Shown piece by piece: positions 48,801 through 59,977 of a stretch of DNA of 64,000 bases (positions are counted from its first letter, which is position 1; every line of letters begins with the position of its first letter). The DNA is from Hevea brasiliensis. Lineage: Eukaryota; Streptophyta; Magnoliopsida; Malpighiales; Euphorbiaceae. The notes under the pieces are model-generated. The model was not told the origin of the DNA. It searched no databases and saw nothing but the letters and a program-made list of their open reading frames with translations. The stretch is taken from the NCBI RefSeq assembly GCF_030052815.1, contig NC_079510.1, positions 8,255,375-8,319,374 of the forward strand. The letters run 5' to 3'. Position numbers and translations under genes: made by a program.

Positions 48801-49575
48801 GTTGAAAATGATGGGATATGAAGCTTTGCATGGTGGCCAGCCATGGTGGATTTGGGGAGAGAATTTCAATACGACTAAGGGAGAATATAAGGAAGAAGAT
48901 GATGAAATGGCTGATCTCTTGTCCTTATATGCTTTATATACCTCCACTAACCATAGTTTAATTAGTATAATAATTAAACTTTTAATTATCTCAAATTATA
49001 CCCCTTTATTTCCCTTAATTACATTTTATATATAATTTCATTTTTCATGTGATTTTCAAAATTTAATAATACTTATTTTTAATGGATATTTAGGTCAAAA
49101 GTCAACTCTAGGTGTCAAATGACCAAAATGCCCCTCTTCTGGTCATATTCGGACTTTTTCGGTAATACCGATTTAATTCCTGATCCGCCGATTTCTTAAA
49201 TTTTTGTTTTCGTCTGTACCGATTCACTGAATTTCTTTGACATTTTTAATGTCATTTGTACTTCAATAAACCCTTAATTAGGTCTCGAAAATTATTTCCT
49301 AGGGTTCCCTATGGTCCTGGGGTCGTCAACTGTTTACACAGTGACTTCCCGATGCCGTCACCCATTGCTACGATTCCGGCTTGTTTAACCTTATTGCATT
49401 TTATCTCTTTTATTTTCTCTTAATTTTTCTTGTATTTTCTTATCATTTATTCCATCATTTTATGTCTCCTCACTATCATTTAAATATAGTTCCAGACATC
49501 CTGACTGTCCGAACAGAAATTAGTTGTCGAAATAGTAGACATATGGACTACCTACGGTAAGGGTGTTACACCCTT
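45831..49575 (-). mobile_element. E10: 3.7-kb solo LTR with TSD
   Basis: Body 45836-49570, between perfect TSDs CCCTT (45831-45835 and 49571-49575). It starts TGTAACACCCCTTACCCG and ends CGGTAAGGGTGTTACA, the reverse of E9. Module anchors are at 47444, 47638, 47852 and 48044. The CGCTAAGCATTTTTGCTTAG block is at about 46460. No coding potential is seen. Confidence 0.9.
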
Positions 49576-50418
49576 AACCCAAACACCTAACTTACCTTTA
49601 TGAGAGAGGTGTCTGTTAAAGTGAGAAGTACACTATAAAAAAAAAGGGAAAAGAGAAAACATGGAGAAACGAATAAAATAGAGGTGCTAGTATATGGAAA
49701 TAAATTACAAAAGAATTAATCCATCAAAGTGTTCAGAGATTGAGTTTGGGGTTGGAAACCAAAGAGGGACAAGTACATCAAATTCAAATAATTATAAATA
49801 AAGTCCCTATTCAAGTGTCAAGAAGTATGCTGGCACTAGAGTCAATTTCTAAATTTCTTCTCTCTATGAAAGAAAAGAAAAACAAGAAATAAAAAAAAAA
49901 TTCTAGTGTATCTTGATCTTTAATAGATTAATATCTCTCATACTTTGATTACCTTATATCCTTTTTCTTTGTTTGCCAAATTATTACCCTTTAACCCCAT
50001 TACAACCTTATGAAAATGATCTTTTGATCTTTTAATTAATAGTGTATGCTACATTAGTGGAGATAGGGTTAGGAGATCTGCCTATGGGACTTGGGATATT
50101 AAATTCGATACATTCATATAGAGGCATTAGAGATTGCTAAGTGCATATGTGCTTATTTAAGTAAAGCAATTTCCTATAACTGGTGTGTGTACATATGTTT
50201 TTGGTTGATAATTTGTTCTTTGCTAGATATTGATATATATATAATGGACGTTTGACTTCTTAGCATTTTGATGAGTTATTGACATATTGATCTTTTTAAG
50301 GTAGTCTTTAAAAGTCCAGATTTTCAATTCTTGTTATACCCAAAAGGAAAATACCTCTCATATGCATTTAGTTTCTCTTTGCTTGAGGACAAGTAAAGGT
50401 TTGAGTTTGGGGGGTATT
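49576..50418 (+). other. E5 3' untranslated zone and polypurine tract
   Basis: No gene is seen. The last bases before the LTR read GGTTTGAGTTTGGGGGGTATT (50399-50418), which includes a purine-rich GTTTGGGGGGTA run of the kind found before Athila-type 3' LTRs. Confidence 0.7.
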
Positions 50419-51803
50419 TGATGAAGTCAAATTATATAGACATTTAGGGTTGATATTCATTGCATCTTGTTAGCATTTAATGTCTTTGATGTTTATTTTT
50501 AAGTGTTTTTAGTAATATTTTAGAAAACATGTCAATCCAATCCAATTATTTGATTTTTATATTTTATTAGGTGTTTTTATGTGATTTTAGAGCCAAAGAC
50601 GAGTTGGAAAGAGATATGGAGGTCAAAATGCAAAGAATACAGGAACAAAAGCATTACATGGGCTGTGTAACTTACACCATATAACTTTTTGGACCCCGTG
50701 TAACCTTTTAGATAGAATAAAACTTGAAAATCAAAGCAACAGAAAGTTACACGAGCATGTAACATTGCACGGCCCATGTAAAGTCTCAGAAAAGCAATTA
50801 TGACGTGGCTTTTCTTCCTTCCAACTCGACCTGGATGGATTTCTAAGGCTTTTAGGACTCTTAAATAAGGGTTTTTACACCAAATATAAATATAATAAGT
50901 TAAGAATTGAGGGAGAAAACGAATTTACATTCAAGAGGGCACATTAACTTTAAGAGAAGTAAAGGAGAAACAAGATCTACAAGATTGCTAGAAGGGATTT
51001 TTAGCTGAAATTCCAAAAGTCCAAGGCTGCAATTCTCCATCTGGGTTCTTTTATTCTATTTCTTCTCATGTAATTTCTTTATTTTATGAACTTGATTGTA
51101 AAACTCACCATGTGTGAGTAGTTTCTTTATTCTAGGGTTAGGGATATTGCATTCTCAATTTAATTATGGATCTAGTTTGATTTTATTTAATATATTGCAT
51201 ATTTTATTCTTTGATTCAATCTCTTGTATTCTTAATGCATGCTATGTATTAGTACTCACTTAGTATTGATTCAAGATATTAATTGAAGGACTGAAAGGCA
51301 AAGATTAATATTAGAAAATCAAGATTTTGAACTTAAAATTCTTGATCTAGAAATAGGCTAGAATTCTTATATGGATCTAACAATTAATCAAATATCTTAA
51401 TAGATTTTAATTAATTTAATCACCATGAAAGTAGGGTTTAAGTTAATTAAAATACACCTTGAGTGCCTTGAGGGAGGACTTAAGATAACTTAAGATTAAT
51501 TTCCTTCAAATGAATAATCTCCTATTTATTGAATGAATTAGATTGATTCTATAATTGATTAAAGTGTTAACCCCTAGCTCTGGAATGTTTTTATTAATTA
51601 ATATTCAGGTTTAGTTAATTGTTTTATATTTTATTTCTTTTAATTTAGATTTAATTACTATCTCTCTATAACTCGATCGTCTAGATAATTAAAATCACTA
51701 TAGTTTAGTACTCAACACGGTCCTTATGAGAACGATACTCTACTCATCACTGTATTACTTGTTCATGATCTATGCACTTGCGGTGGTTGTAAACCAGTAA
51801 ACA
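50419..51803 (+). repeat. E5 3' LTR, 1385 bp
   Basis: Starts TGATGAAGTCAAATTATATAG and ends AAACCAGTAAACA before the TSD ATTTC. It has the same length as the 5' LTR, with substitutions scattered throughout. It holds the second copy of the CCGTGTAAC cluster (about 50655-50785), more decayed. Confidence 0.92.
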
Positions 51804-52016
51804 ATTTCTGACATGAGCTACTTGATGAAACTTATTGGATATAATTTTCTCAACCAGCAAAGAGTTCAATAGATGAGCAGCTTCCTGATCATTAGTATTT
51901 AATTCTAGAGTAAGTTCCTCCCAATTCATCATATTTAATTCTAGAGTAAGTTCCTCCCAATTCATCATACTAGTTTTATCACAGAGCTCCTTAATAGCAT
52001 TAGGAGGTTGGTCCAT
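51804..52016 (-). pseudogene. DUF4283 / zinc-knuckle protein, N-terminal part
   Basis: Starts MDQPPNAIKELCDKTSMMNW and carries two copies of MMNWEELTLELN from a 36-bp tandem duplication (51897-51932 and 51933-51968). It then reads DQEAAHLLNSLLVEKIISNK and FHQVAHVRN, where E5 begins. The frame continues in phase at 21987 with VLKQVWHLAFDF, as expected after one TSD copy. See 21515-21987 for the rest. This is host sequence or an old LINE ORF1. Upstream at 52017-52285 I see only A-rich sequence. Confidence 0.78.
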
Positions 52017-52905
52017 CTAGGCAGAACTAGAGTTAATGAGGGTTAGCCCTCTCACAAAAAAAAGCAAAAGAAAAAAGAAGAAAAGGATAACAAATCACCA
52101 ACCCATAAATGCAAAAAGGAAGAAAAACAAGACAATAATTAGGCAAAGGCATATAGGAAGGAAAGAGTGACAAAAATTGAAGCAAAATTGAAACAAACTA
52201 AAGAGGGACTTAATAAGTTCTACCCTAGGAGAGAGAACACTTCTGCAAGGATAGATAGTTAAAGTTTGAATCGATATATTATAAAAATAGGAAAATTATT
52301 AGATAGTCCAAGAGTATCACCTCATCATGTTGACATGGTGCTCCCAATCAATAATTAAAAAATAAATAAATAATTTTCTTAAAAAATATAAATTTGATAA
52401 AAATAATAATATTGTTAACATCATCAATAGTAATCTATTTTAGATAAACATGACTTGATAGTGCTCTTTTTTTTAATTGCCTCATTCTACACGTAATTGC
52501 AAACAAAATAAAAAAAAATTAGAGAACAAAACTTAGTAACAACAAACAAAACAGAAGAATATCTAAAACGAATAACACTTGCCTTAATCTCACCCAGAAA
52601 ATGATAGCTAAAAGCCTATTACTCCACACAGATACTTCAACAAACATCTAGAACACATAAGAGAACTGACAACATGAATAACCCATACCCTTCAAGTGGT
52701 GGAGATGAAATTGGCAAGGAAAAAAAGAAAAAGTGGAAGAAGTAGAAGGAGCTATAGGATTGGGAGAATTAATGGGTGCAAAGAAAGTAGATATCACTGT
52801 TAAGAAACTAGGAAGTGAAAAATTTTCATCAGAAATTCAAAATAAGAACAACCAGAATGAGTTTTTGAAAATTGGGAGTGTTAAGATTTCTCTTTCAGTT
52901 ATGTG

Positions 52906-53244
52906 TGATAAAGTTATGATGCTAGCTGTTGTTAGTTATTGGTTGGTGCACAACAGTAAAAAGTGCAAAACAAAATTTTAATAGAAAGTGCACAATAAAG
53001 GTAGAGCCCAAGGGAAACAAAATCGTTAGCTAAAGTTATGGGAGACTGTATGCATGTAATCATTGGAGAGAATTGTATAGATGAGCTGTATAGGTAGGCT
53101 GTATCATTCTAGATTTTTCTTTTGCACTGTTTGAGATATGAGAAAAATATTTTCTCTTCTTTTCTTATTCTCTAATCATAAGAGAATTTCTTCTTTTATT
53201 CTTTCTTTAATACTACGAAATTCCTTCCTTTATTCTTTTATTCA
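52906..53244 (+). repeat. E11 5' LTR, 339 bp
   Basis: Starts TGATAAAGTTATGATGCTAGC and ends TTCTTTTATTCA. It lacks about 22 bp present in the 3' copy near 57855-57885 (around TATAAATGTACATTATACAA). Confidence 0.92.
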
Positions 53245-53383
53245 TGGTATCAGAGTCACAAGATTGTGCTTTCGTGATTTTCTTTCTATGATATTTCACT
53301 ATTTTTTTTTCTTCTTGTTTGAACCTATAGTTAAGCTACAATAGCAGAAACATCCAAGCAAGAAAAGGTTAATGACAAGAAAA

Positions 53384-54200
53384 GGTTAATGACCAATTCT
53401 CCTCACCTAGGTATGTCTCTAGTTAGCGTCCCTCTCATCGATTACAACTATCTTACCTTGAGTAAGTCTATGCTAATCCATTAAAAGCCAAAAACAAGCT
53501 TGGATTCATGAATAGATCTTACAAAAAACCTAAAGATGGTTCTTCAATTTTGAAAAGTGGCTCAAGGTGGATAGCATGGTTATTTCCTGGATACTAAGCT
53601 CAATGTCTAAGGAAATTGTTGAAGCATTTCTTTATGATACCTCTACTAAAAATCTCTAGGATGAGTTAGCCCAAATATTTGGTCAAAGAAATGCTCCCTT
53701 GCTCTACCAAATTAATAGAGAAATATGTTCATTAAGTCAAGGGAATCTATCACTTATACTTCACAAAGCCTAAAAAATTATGGGATGAGTTGGCTTGTCT
53801 CAAACCATTTCTAGTATTTGAATGTAGAGCTTTGAAAGAAATTACTGAAATAGAAAACAATACTAAGCTGATGCAATTTCTCATGGGTTTAAATCCATCA
53901 TATGATCATGTTAGGAATGAAATCCTCCTGATAGATTCATTTCCACATATAAATAAAGCTTACTCTATGGTCTAACAAATAGAGAAGCAGAGGGAGGTTA
54001 ACAATCTTGCAACAGATAATATAGAGTCTTCGATTGCTATGATGATTAAGGGACTAACCTTCAAGAAGGAATACAAAAGCAGCAACAATAAAAGCTAGTT
54101 TAAAAAGAAGGATGTGTTTAAGAAAGATGAAAGGTTATATGAACATTGTAAATCTCCTAGGTATATCAAGGAGAGTTGCATCAAGTTAATTGGGCACCCC
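53384..54200 (+). pseudogene. E11 gag
   Basis: Fragments in changing frames. Near 53390: NSPHLGMSLVSVPLIDYNYL. Then LWDELACLKPFLVFECRALK and TKLMQFLMGLNPSYDHVRNE (53790-53975), ending near IKESCIKLIGHP, which resembles the CCHC knuckle tail before the protease. Typical copia gag order, with many stops. Confidence 0.8.
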
Positions 54201-54338
54201 TAAATGGTTTAGGCATAAGTGAATCAAACAGTTCACAAACATAGCTAATTCAACATTTGATAATGGCATAACAAATGAACAGGCAACATAATCCAAGCAA
54301 ACTACAAAATAAGTAATAGAAACCTCACCAACATAATC

Positions 54339-54674
54339 TTGCAAGAAGTTATGAAAATATTGAAAGGTAAAATGACTCATGAAGCTAATTGTGTGGATTT
54401 TTTTGGATTTACTAGTAAGAATTCTAAAACTACTAATTCACATAGATGTGGTGATTATATTGATAGTGGTGTAACCACTCATATGTGCTTTGATCAAAAC
54501 TTATTTACAAATGTTACACTATTCCAAACATGTAGTCTTGTTCACTTACCTGATGGTACAACTAATCAAATTACACATAATGGTACCATAAGATTGCTTC
54601 AATATTTACAAATAAAAAATGTTCTTTACTTCCTAAGTTTTAAACACAATTTGTTATCAGTCGACCAATTATAA
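54339..54674 (+). pseudogene. E11 retropepsin
   Basis: The active-site loop reads CGDYIDSGVTTHMCFD (DSGV where DSGA is usual). The later parts are LVHLPDGTTNQITHNGTIRL, IKNVLYFLSFKHNLLSVDQL. An Asp protease of the copia type, which cuts Gag-Pol in active elements. Upstream and downstream frames are broken. Confidence 0.85.
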
Positions 54675-54778
54675 AAAGACTCTCTCATAAATGTCCTTTT
54701 TACTAATGACCATTGTTACTTGTAAGACCTTTGGTCTAAGAGATTATTAGCTATTGGAAAGTTGGACAAAGGGCTATA

Positions 54779-55680
54779 TTGGCTCACTACAAAATCATTG
54801 AGCCAGTGTCATCACATTTTGAAGCCTTCCATATCCAACCATTTGAACCAGATCCAATCACTTGTAATAAATCCTTCAATATAAAAACTAGTACTCCTAG
54901 TTCTTATTTGTGGCATACCAGGCTTGGTCATGCCTCTGAGTCCAAACTTCTCCATATTGATTATATAAAATACAATATAAAGGATTTTGATTGTGATATA
55001 TGTCCTTCAGCTAAACAACAAAGGCTTTCTTTTCCTAAAAGTAGAATTACAAGTTTAGCTATATTTCAATTACACACCTAGATTTATAGGGTCCATACAA
55101 AACTAAGTCTATGCAATGTGCATCCTATTTTCTCACCATTGTGGATGATTACAGTAGGATAACCTTGACCTATTTGCTTACCGACAAGAGTCAAGTACCT
55201 TCTACCATAGCCATTTAATTGAATCTAATCAAGAACCACTTTCATACAATAGCAAAATTCATTGAGACAGATAATGGATTCGAATTTGTTAATATGGAAT
55301 GTGCAAAACTATTCAATAAAAAGGGCATGCTCTATCAAAGGTCTTGTGCTTACACCCCACAGCAAAAAGGAGTTACCGAAAGGAAACACAAATACTTCCT
55401 TTAGGTGGAAAGGGCCTTCCTATTCCAATCTGGCTTATCTAAAAAATTTTGGAGATATTCCATCCTTAATGCCACATACATCATAAATAGATTGCCTACC
55501 AAAGTTCTCAATTGGAGAAGTCCATATGAACTACTCCATTCTAATCCTCGAAACACCATATCCTCAAAGCCTTCAAATGCTTGTATTATGGTACCAATGT
55601 CAAGCCATCCAAAAAGAGAAAAAAGACCCCAGGGCCATATGAAACATTTATTTTGTACATTCCATAGGCCATAAAGCATA
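54779..55680 (+). pseudogene. E11 GAG-pre-integrase and integrase
   Basis: The zinc-binding entry is SYLWHTRLGHASESKLLHID and CDICPSAKQQRLSFPKS (HHCC complete). The core has VDDYSRITLTYLLTDKSQV (first Asp, 55142-55198), IETDNGFEFVNME (second Asp) and TPQQKGVTERKHKYF (Glu). Then come FWRYSILNATYIINRLPTKV, NWRSPYELLHSNP. Stops and frame changes split it at about 55080, 55217 and 55404. The minus-strand open frame 55401-55679 is a shadow. Confidence 0.88.
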
Positions 55681-56149
55681 TAAGCTTATGGATATTCAAA
55701 CCCAACATGTGCATGTTTCAAGGGAAGTACAATTCCATGAATACATCTTTCCTTATTTGCATTGCAAACCCAGTGAACCGTCATCGCCATATCCCAACCC
55801 AATGATAGAGGAAGATTTACCAGAATTTAATACCTTATCCTTAACCCAGTAACACATATCACACCTACTATCTCTGCTCCCATTAAACAACTTTCTCTTA
55901 TATGTTGAAGCACCAAGCCACATGTGCCACCAACCTAGTTGAATGATTATGTGGCACATGTTGACATTAGTCCATCTTTCCTCATATCAGCAGTGATCCT
56001 GCTAGTTCAAAGGTACACCCAGGCAATCTCTTCACTGATCCTTTCCAATTTTATGATGTTAGTTTTAATAATAATCACATTAAGTTTATTGTACTCGTAT
56101 TATTAACTCATGAACCCATCTCATAAGACCAAGCCAAAATAGACCCAAA

Positions 56150-57640
56150 TTGGGTATCAACTATGCAGTAGGAACTTAAGCCTTTGGAGGTCAATCAAAC
56201 GTGGAATTTAGTTCCCTATCCAACTCATAAAAAACCCATAGCATTAAAATGGGTCTTCATAATTAAGCATAAACAAGATGGAAGTGTGGATTGATACAAA
56301 GCGAGGCTTGTCGCAAAAGGGTTCAACCAACTTGAAGGCATTGATAACATGGTAGCTTCAGCCCCATCGCTAAGTTGGTAATAGTCTGCTTATTTTTTGC
56401 TATTGCCATTGTTTCTCATTAGCCCATTCATCAACTGGATATCAATAATGCTTACTTGCATTGCTTCATTGATGAAGAGATCTATATGCTTCCTCCTCCT
56501 GGTTACACAAAGGCAAAAAAGGCCAAGTTTACAAGCTCAAAAAATCATTATACAAATTAAAACAGGCTATTTGTCAATGGAATAAATAACTTCATTTTAG
56601 TTTTGCTCAGTGTCCATATGATCACTGCTTATTTACTCGTGTTACTGGTGAGCACTTTGCTTTGATAGTATACATGGATGATGTTTTGATTTTGGACCCT
56701 ACAAAGCTAATATGCTTCAAACAAAAAAATTTATTAATGAAGCTTTTACAATCAAAGATATGGGAGTTGCAAAATTCTTTTTGGGGTTAGATATTGCTAG
56801 CTTTACTACTGGCATGCATCTTAACCAGAAAAAATATATTCTAGATATTTTAAATGAGCTTGGGTTAAGTGGTGCAAAACAAACGCAAGTTCCTCTTCCA
56901 TGAGGATTAAAGCTTTCATCTGAAACTAATGAGCTATTTTCTGCACCTAATGGGTATCGAAGGCTAAAAGAAAGAATACTCTACTTAAATTTATCTCGAC
57001 CTAATATTTCCTTCTCTGTGCAACAGCTCAGTTAGCACATACAACACCCATGGCATTACACAAGGATGACACCATCCATATGCTTCGGTATCTCAAAGGA
57101 TGTCCAAGTAAAGGACTTTTATATCCTGCTAATAATTCTCCTTCATTGACTACATATTGCGATACTGATAGGGCATCATGTACCAAAACAAAAAAGTCCA
57201 TCATTAGTTTTTGTATTTTTCTTGCCAAATCCTTAATTTCTTAAAAGTCCAAGAAGCAGTCGACGATGAGCAGGTCTTTTGCTGAAGCCGAATACAAGAG
57301 AATGGCCTCCACCGTTTGTGAATTGCAATGGTTGTCATATCCACTTAAAGCTTTTCAGCTAACACTTCCACTCCCTATTTCCCTTTATTTTGATAATAAG
57401 GCTGCTATTAACATTGCATCCAACCCAGTATTCCATGAGCGTACTAAACATCTTGACATTGATTGTCATGTTGTCCAAGATCAAATGACAGAAGGCTTTA
57501 TTAAACCCTAGCATGTCTCTGCTAATCATCAGTTGGCGGAGATTTTGGCAAAGTGCCTAAGCTCCCTATCCTTCCAACCACTTGTGTCCAAGCTAGGATT
57601 GATCGATTTCAATAACTCTTTAATCTCCAGCTTGAGGGGG
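56150..57640 (+). pseudogene. E11 reverse transcriptase and RNase H
   Basis: RT pieces are KARLVAKGFNQLEGID (about 56300), the catalytic VYMDDVLIL (about 56670), and FINEAFTIKDMGVAKFFLGL (56712-56903). RNase H pieces are DDTIHMLRYLKGCPSKGLLY, LTTYCDTDRASCTKTKKSI, RSFAEAEYKRMASTVCELQW, FDNKAAINIASNPVFHERTK (57050-57511). The YMDD pair is intact, but stops occur throughout. Confidence 0.87.
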
Positions 57641-57642
57641 AA

Positions 57643-58006
57643 TGATAAAGTTATGATGCTAGCTAGTGTTAGCTACTGTTTGGTGAACAACAGTAAAAAG
57701 TGCAAAACAAAATTTTAGCAGAAAAGTGCACAACAGTGATGGAGCCTAAAGGAATCAAAATTGCTAGCTAAAGTTATGGGAGGCTATCATGCATGTAACA
57801 TTTGGAGAGAATTGTGTATGTGAGTTGTACCATTCTAGATTTTTCTTTTGCACTGTATAAATGTACATTATACAACAGTAGTTTGAGATATGAGAAAAAT
57901 ATTTTTTTTCTTCTTTTCTTATTCTCTAATCATCATAGAATTTCTTTTTTTATTCTTTTGTTCATTCTCTAATATCACAGAATTCCTTCCTTTATTCTTC
58001 TGTTCA
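57643..58006 (+). repeat. E11 3' LTR, 364 bp
   Basis: Starts TGATAAAGTTATGATGCTAGC after the polypurine tract and ends TTATTCTTCTGTTCA before TSD ATGTG. It pairs with 52906-53244. Confidence 0.92.
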
Positions 58007-58526
58007 ATGTGTTGTAAGTCAATTAATTATTTACAGTGAAAACATGCTTAGTCAACTAGAGATGCATGAAATTTCATGTATTAAGGAAAATTAGATCAAT
58101 TGTATCTCCAACAGCCAAAACGAAACTAAGGGCAGAAATCTATGACAATCCAACAACAAAATTCATTCTAGATGTAAAACAAATGCTCAATTCTCTTTTT
58201 TAAGTTCTTCCAAATCCCATAAAAGAAAAGACAAGGAAAATCAAGAAAAGATAAATAGATAAACAAAATCAACAAATAATTTGTACTCTAGGAGGCAGTT
58301 ATAGAAGGCAACAAATTATTAACTAACAAATTATTAACCAAGTGAAAATTTAAAATAATTTCTTAGTTTGTAACAGTATTAGAAGTCATGTTAAGTTTAT
58401 AAAGTTTTTATACTATTTTTAATAATTTTTTAATAAAATTAGTGATGTGTTTTTAAATTATTGGTTGGGAGCACCATATCACATGATGAGGTGGTACTCT
58501 AGGATTATCTAACAATTTCCTATTAA

Positions 58527-58530
<4 letters not shown>

Positions 58531-58578
<48 letters not shown>
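58531..58578. repeat. (AT)n microsatellite
   Basis: About 24 AT units, just outside the right arm of the candidate TIR element. The flanks (AAAATA and TATTTTA) make a small symmetric frame. The open frame 58453-58659 runs through it and is not a gene. Confidence 0.95.
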
Positions 58579-58582
<4 letters not shown>

Positions 58583-58882
58583 TTAAAGTGTAAATGATAA
58601 TTTAGAGATGACTTTATCCGGAAACAATCAAATAAAATTATTTTAAAAACCGAAATCATGCCAAACCGAATAAGTTTCCAGTAAAGTAAGAATTTCCGAT
58701 GATAGTCAAGTTTCTAGCCACATAAAAACATAGATGTCCTTTATTAGTTCTGATCCACACATACCACTACTGCATAAGAACATAAACAAACCAATGCAAA
58801 AGTTAACATCTGCAAGCTTAAATCTTTCATAAATTTCTTCATCAATATATATAAACCTTTTTTAAGTGTTTCAATTTTTTTT

Positions 58883-59977
58883 CTAGACAGCGTTTCCATG
58901 CCTATTGAGGAAGAATCTTCCGCTAGAAAATGATCTCTTCATTCTAGCAGGACTCAGTACATAATGCAAGACTCTTCTTCTATGGCTATGCTTGGTGACT
59001 TGGGCTGAACGTTTGGATGATTCAGCAGCATCTCCTGATAAGCAATCTTCCACTAGAATAACTTCATCTTGGTTCATCTGCAGAATATCAGCAGCTAAAC
59101 AACGGTTTTGACATGGATGATCCATTGAAAATGATCTCCTAACGGGTGGATACCTTTCATCTCTAATCTGAATTATGGCATCTCTCTCCTGCAAGTTCCC
59201 CAAATCACTGAACACACGTAACGGTGTCTTTGAATCTCCTCCATTATTCTGCTCTATTTCCTCTTCTGAAACAACCCTTTCAATGTCCTGTGTAACAGCT
59301 GCATTTCCATTAGTTCTGTGGCTATCATGAGATGATTCGTTGGCTTGAAGACTTTCCATTACTGGAGGAGGCAATGGAGGCAAAGCAGCAGCACTAATGA
59401 AGACAATATTAGCACGGCACAAGGGGCAATTTGAGTGAGATTTAAGCCACGTATCAATACAATAGACATGGAAAGCATGACTGCACTTAGGCAAAAGCCT
59501 TAAGCTCTCATCTTCTTGAAACTCACTGAGGCAAACAGAACAATCTGTCCCTTCAATCAAACCATCTCCCTTTTTATACTTAACCATTGTGATTGACTTT
59601 ATTATAACTTCATCTAAACCAGTTGTGGAAACATGCCAAGGCTCATGGAGAGATGGGTTGTGATTATCCTCCATTTCCTGATCAACAAGGTCTTGGTTTT
59701 CTATTCTTCTTGCTGAATCATTATTGTTTCCACAAAATTTAGAAATTATGATATAGTAACTTACTAGTAGAAAAGCACTAGCCACAATAATTGCAATGAC
59801 AAGAGGAGAGAAGATTGGGCTTGAATTGTTGTCATCAGGGAACTCATCATCAAGAGGAGGTGGAGGAGGGAAGATGACGTAGCACCATTGTGGGCAGTTC
59901 ATGCTACAAAATCCTTGAGAACAGTCTTTACTGTTCATATATGGAATCCAAGTTTTTGGTTTGTCTAGCAGTGCCAT
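58883..59977 (-). CDS. ATL-type RING-H2 E3 ubiquitin ligase, ATL51/52-like, 364 aa
   Basis: The only intact host gene here. Single exon, as usual for ATL genes. The N-terminus has a Cys-rich stretch with CPQWCYVIFPPPPPLDD (about 28-44), typical of the ATL51/52 group. One transmembrane helix spans about 56-79 (SPLVIAIIVASAFLLVSYY). The GLD motif is at 120-122 (TTGLDEVIIKSITMVKYKKG). The RING-H2 spans 146-187: C146, C149, C165, H167, H170, C173, C184, C187, with P163 and W177 as in ATL proteins. All eight zinc ligands are present. The C-terminal half is Ser/Arg-rich and probably disordered (RRSFSMDHP, KRSFSSGRFFLNRHGNAV). ATLs transfer ubiquitin from E2 enzymes at membranes, often in defence or growth responses. 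The substrate here is unknown. The start is the first Met after an in-frame stop region and fits family length. Confidence 0.95.
   Translation of the reverse strand: MALLDKPKTWIPYMNSKDCSQGFCSMNCPQWCYVIFPPPPPLDDEFPDDNNSSPIFSPLVIAIIVASAFLLVSYYIIISKFCGNNNDSARRIENQDLVDQEMEDNHNPSLHEPWHVSTTGLDEVIIKSITMVKYKKGDGLIEGTDCSVCLSEFQEDESLRLLPKCSHAFHVYCIDTWLKSHSNCPLCRANIVFISAAALPPLPPPVMESLQANESSHDSHRTNGNAAVTQDIERVVSEEEIEQNNGGDSKTPLRVFSDLGNLQERDAIIQIRDERYPPVRRSFSMDHPCQNRCLAADILQMNQDEVILVEDCLSGDAAESSKRSAQVTKHSHRRRVLHYVLSPARMKRSFSSGRFFLNRHGNAV

Larger units (their letters stand above)
21983..51808 (+). mobile_element. E5: Athila-like non-autonomous gypsy element with TSD
   Basis: Body 21988-51803, between perfect TSDs ATTTC (21983-21987 and 51804-51808). 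Both LTRs are 1385 bp. A tRNA-Asp type primer site follows the left LTR and a polypurine tract precedes the right LTR. Without E6 (with E7 and E8), E9, E10 and their TSDs, it is about 5.6 kb. The internal region shows a gag fragment (40650-41495) and a 3' zone with the conserved TTGGGAGGTAACCCAAG block (about 45010) and the ATTGAGAACAATGTCAAATT block (about 45267). Similar blocks are known from Athila-type and LARD elements. No PR, RT, RNase H or integrase is seen. Confidence 0.88.
52901..58011 (+). mobile_element. E11: Ty1/copia element with short LTRs, decayed, with TSD
   Basis: Body 52906-58006, between perfect TSDs ATGTG (52901-52905 and 58007-58011). The LTRs are 339 bp (52906-53244) and 364 bp (57643-58006). 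The primer site TGGTATCAGAG is at 53245 and the polypurine tract TTGAGGGGGAA at about 57632. Gag, protease, integrase, RT and RNase H follow in copia order on the plus strand. Every domain carries several stops, more than in E8, so it is old. Confidence 0.93.
52286..58524. mobile_element. Candidate TIR element of about 1.1 kb, split by E11
   Basis: The left arm (from 52286) and the right arm (to 58524) are inverted repeats of about 70 bp at good identity: AATAGGAAAATTATTAGATA against AATAGGAAATTGTTAGATAA, then ATCACCTCATCATG against ACCACCTCATCATG, then GGTGCTCCCAA in both. Weaker pairing extends further inward. Removing E11 and one TSD leaves about 1133 bp. No transposase is seen. The small frame at 52733 runs into the E11 LTR and has no signature. 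Two independent MITE copies remain possible. Confidence 0.6.

Noticed and set aside
52733..52981. Plus-strand open frame of 82 codons
   Set aside because: Its C-terminal third is E11 LTR sequence, and the rest has no family signature. It may be a chance frame in the candidate TIR element.
55401..55679. Minus-strand open frame of 92 codons
   Set aside because: Antisense to the E11 integrase pieces.
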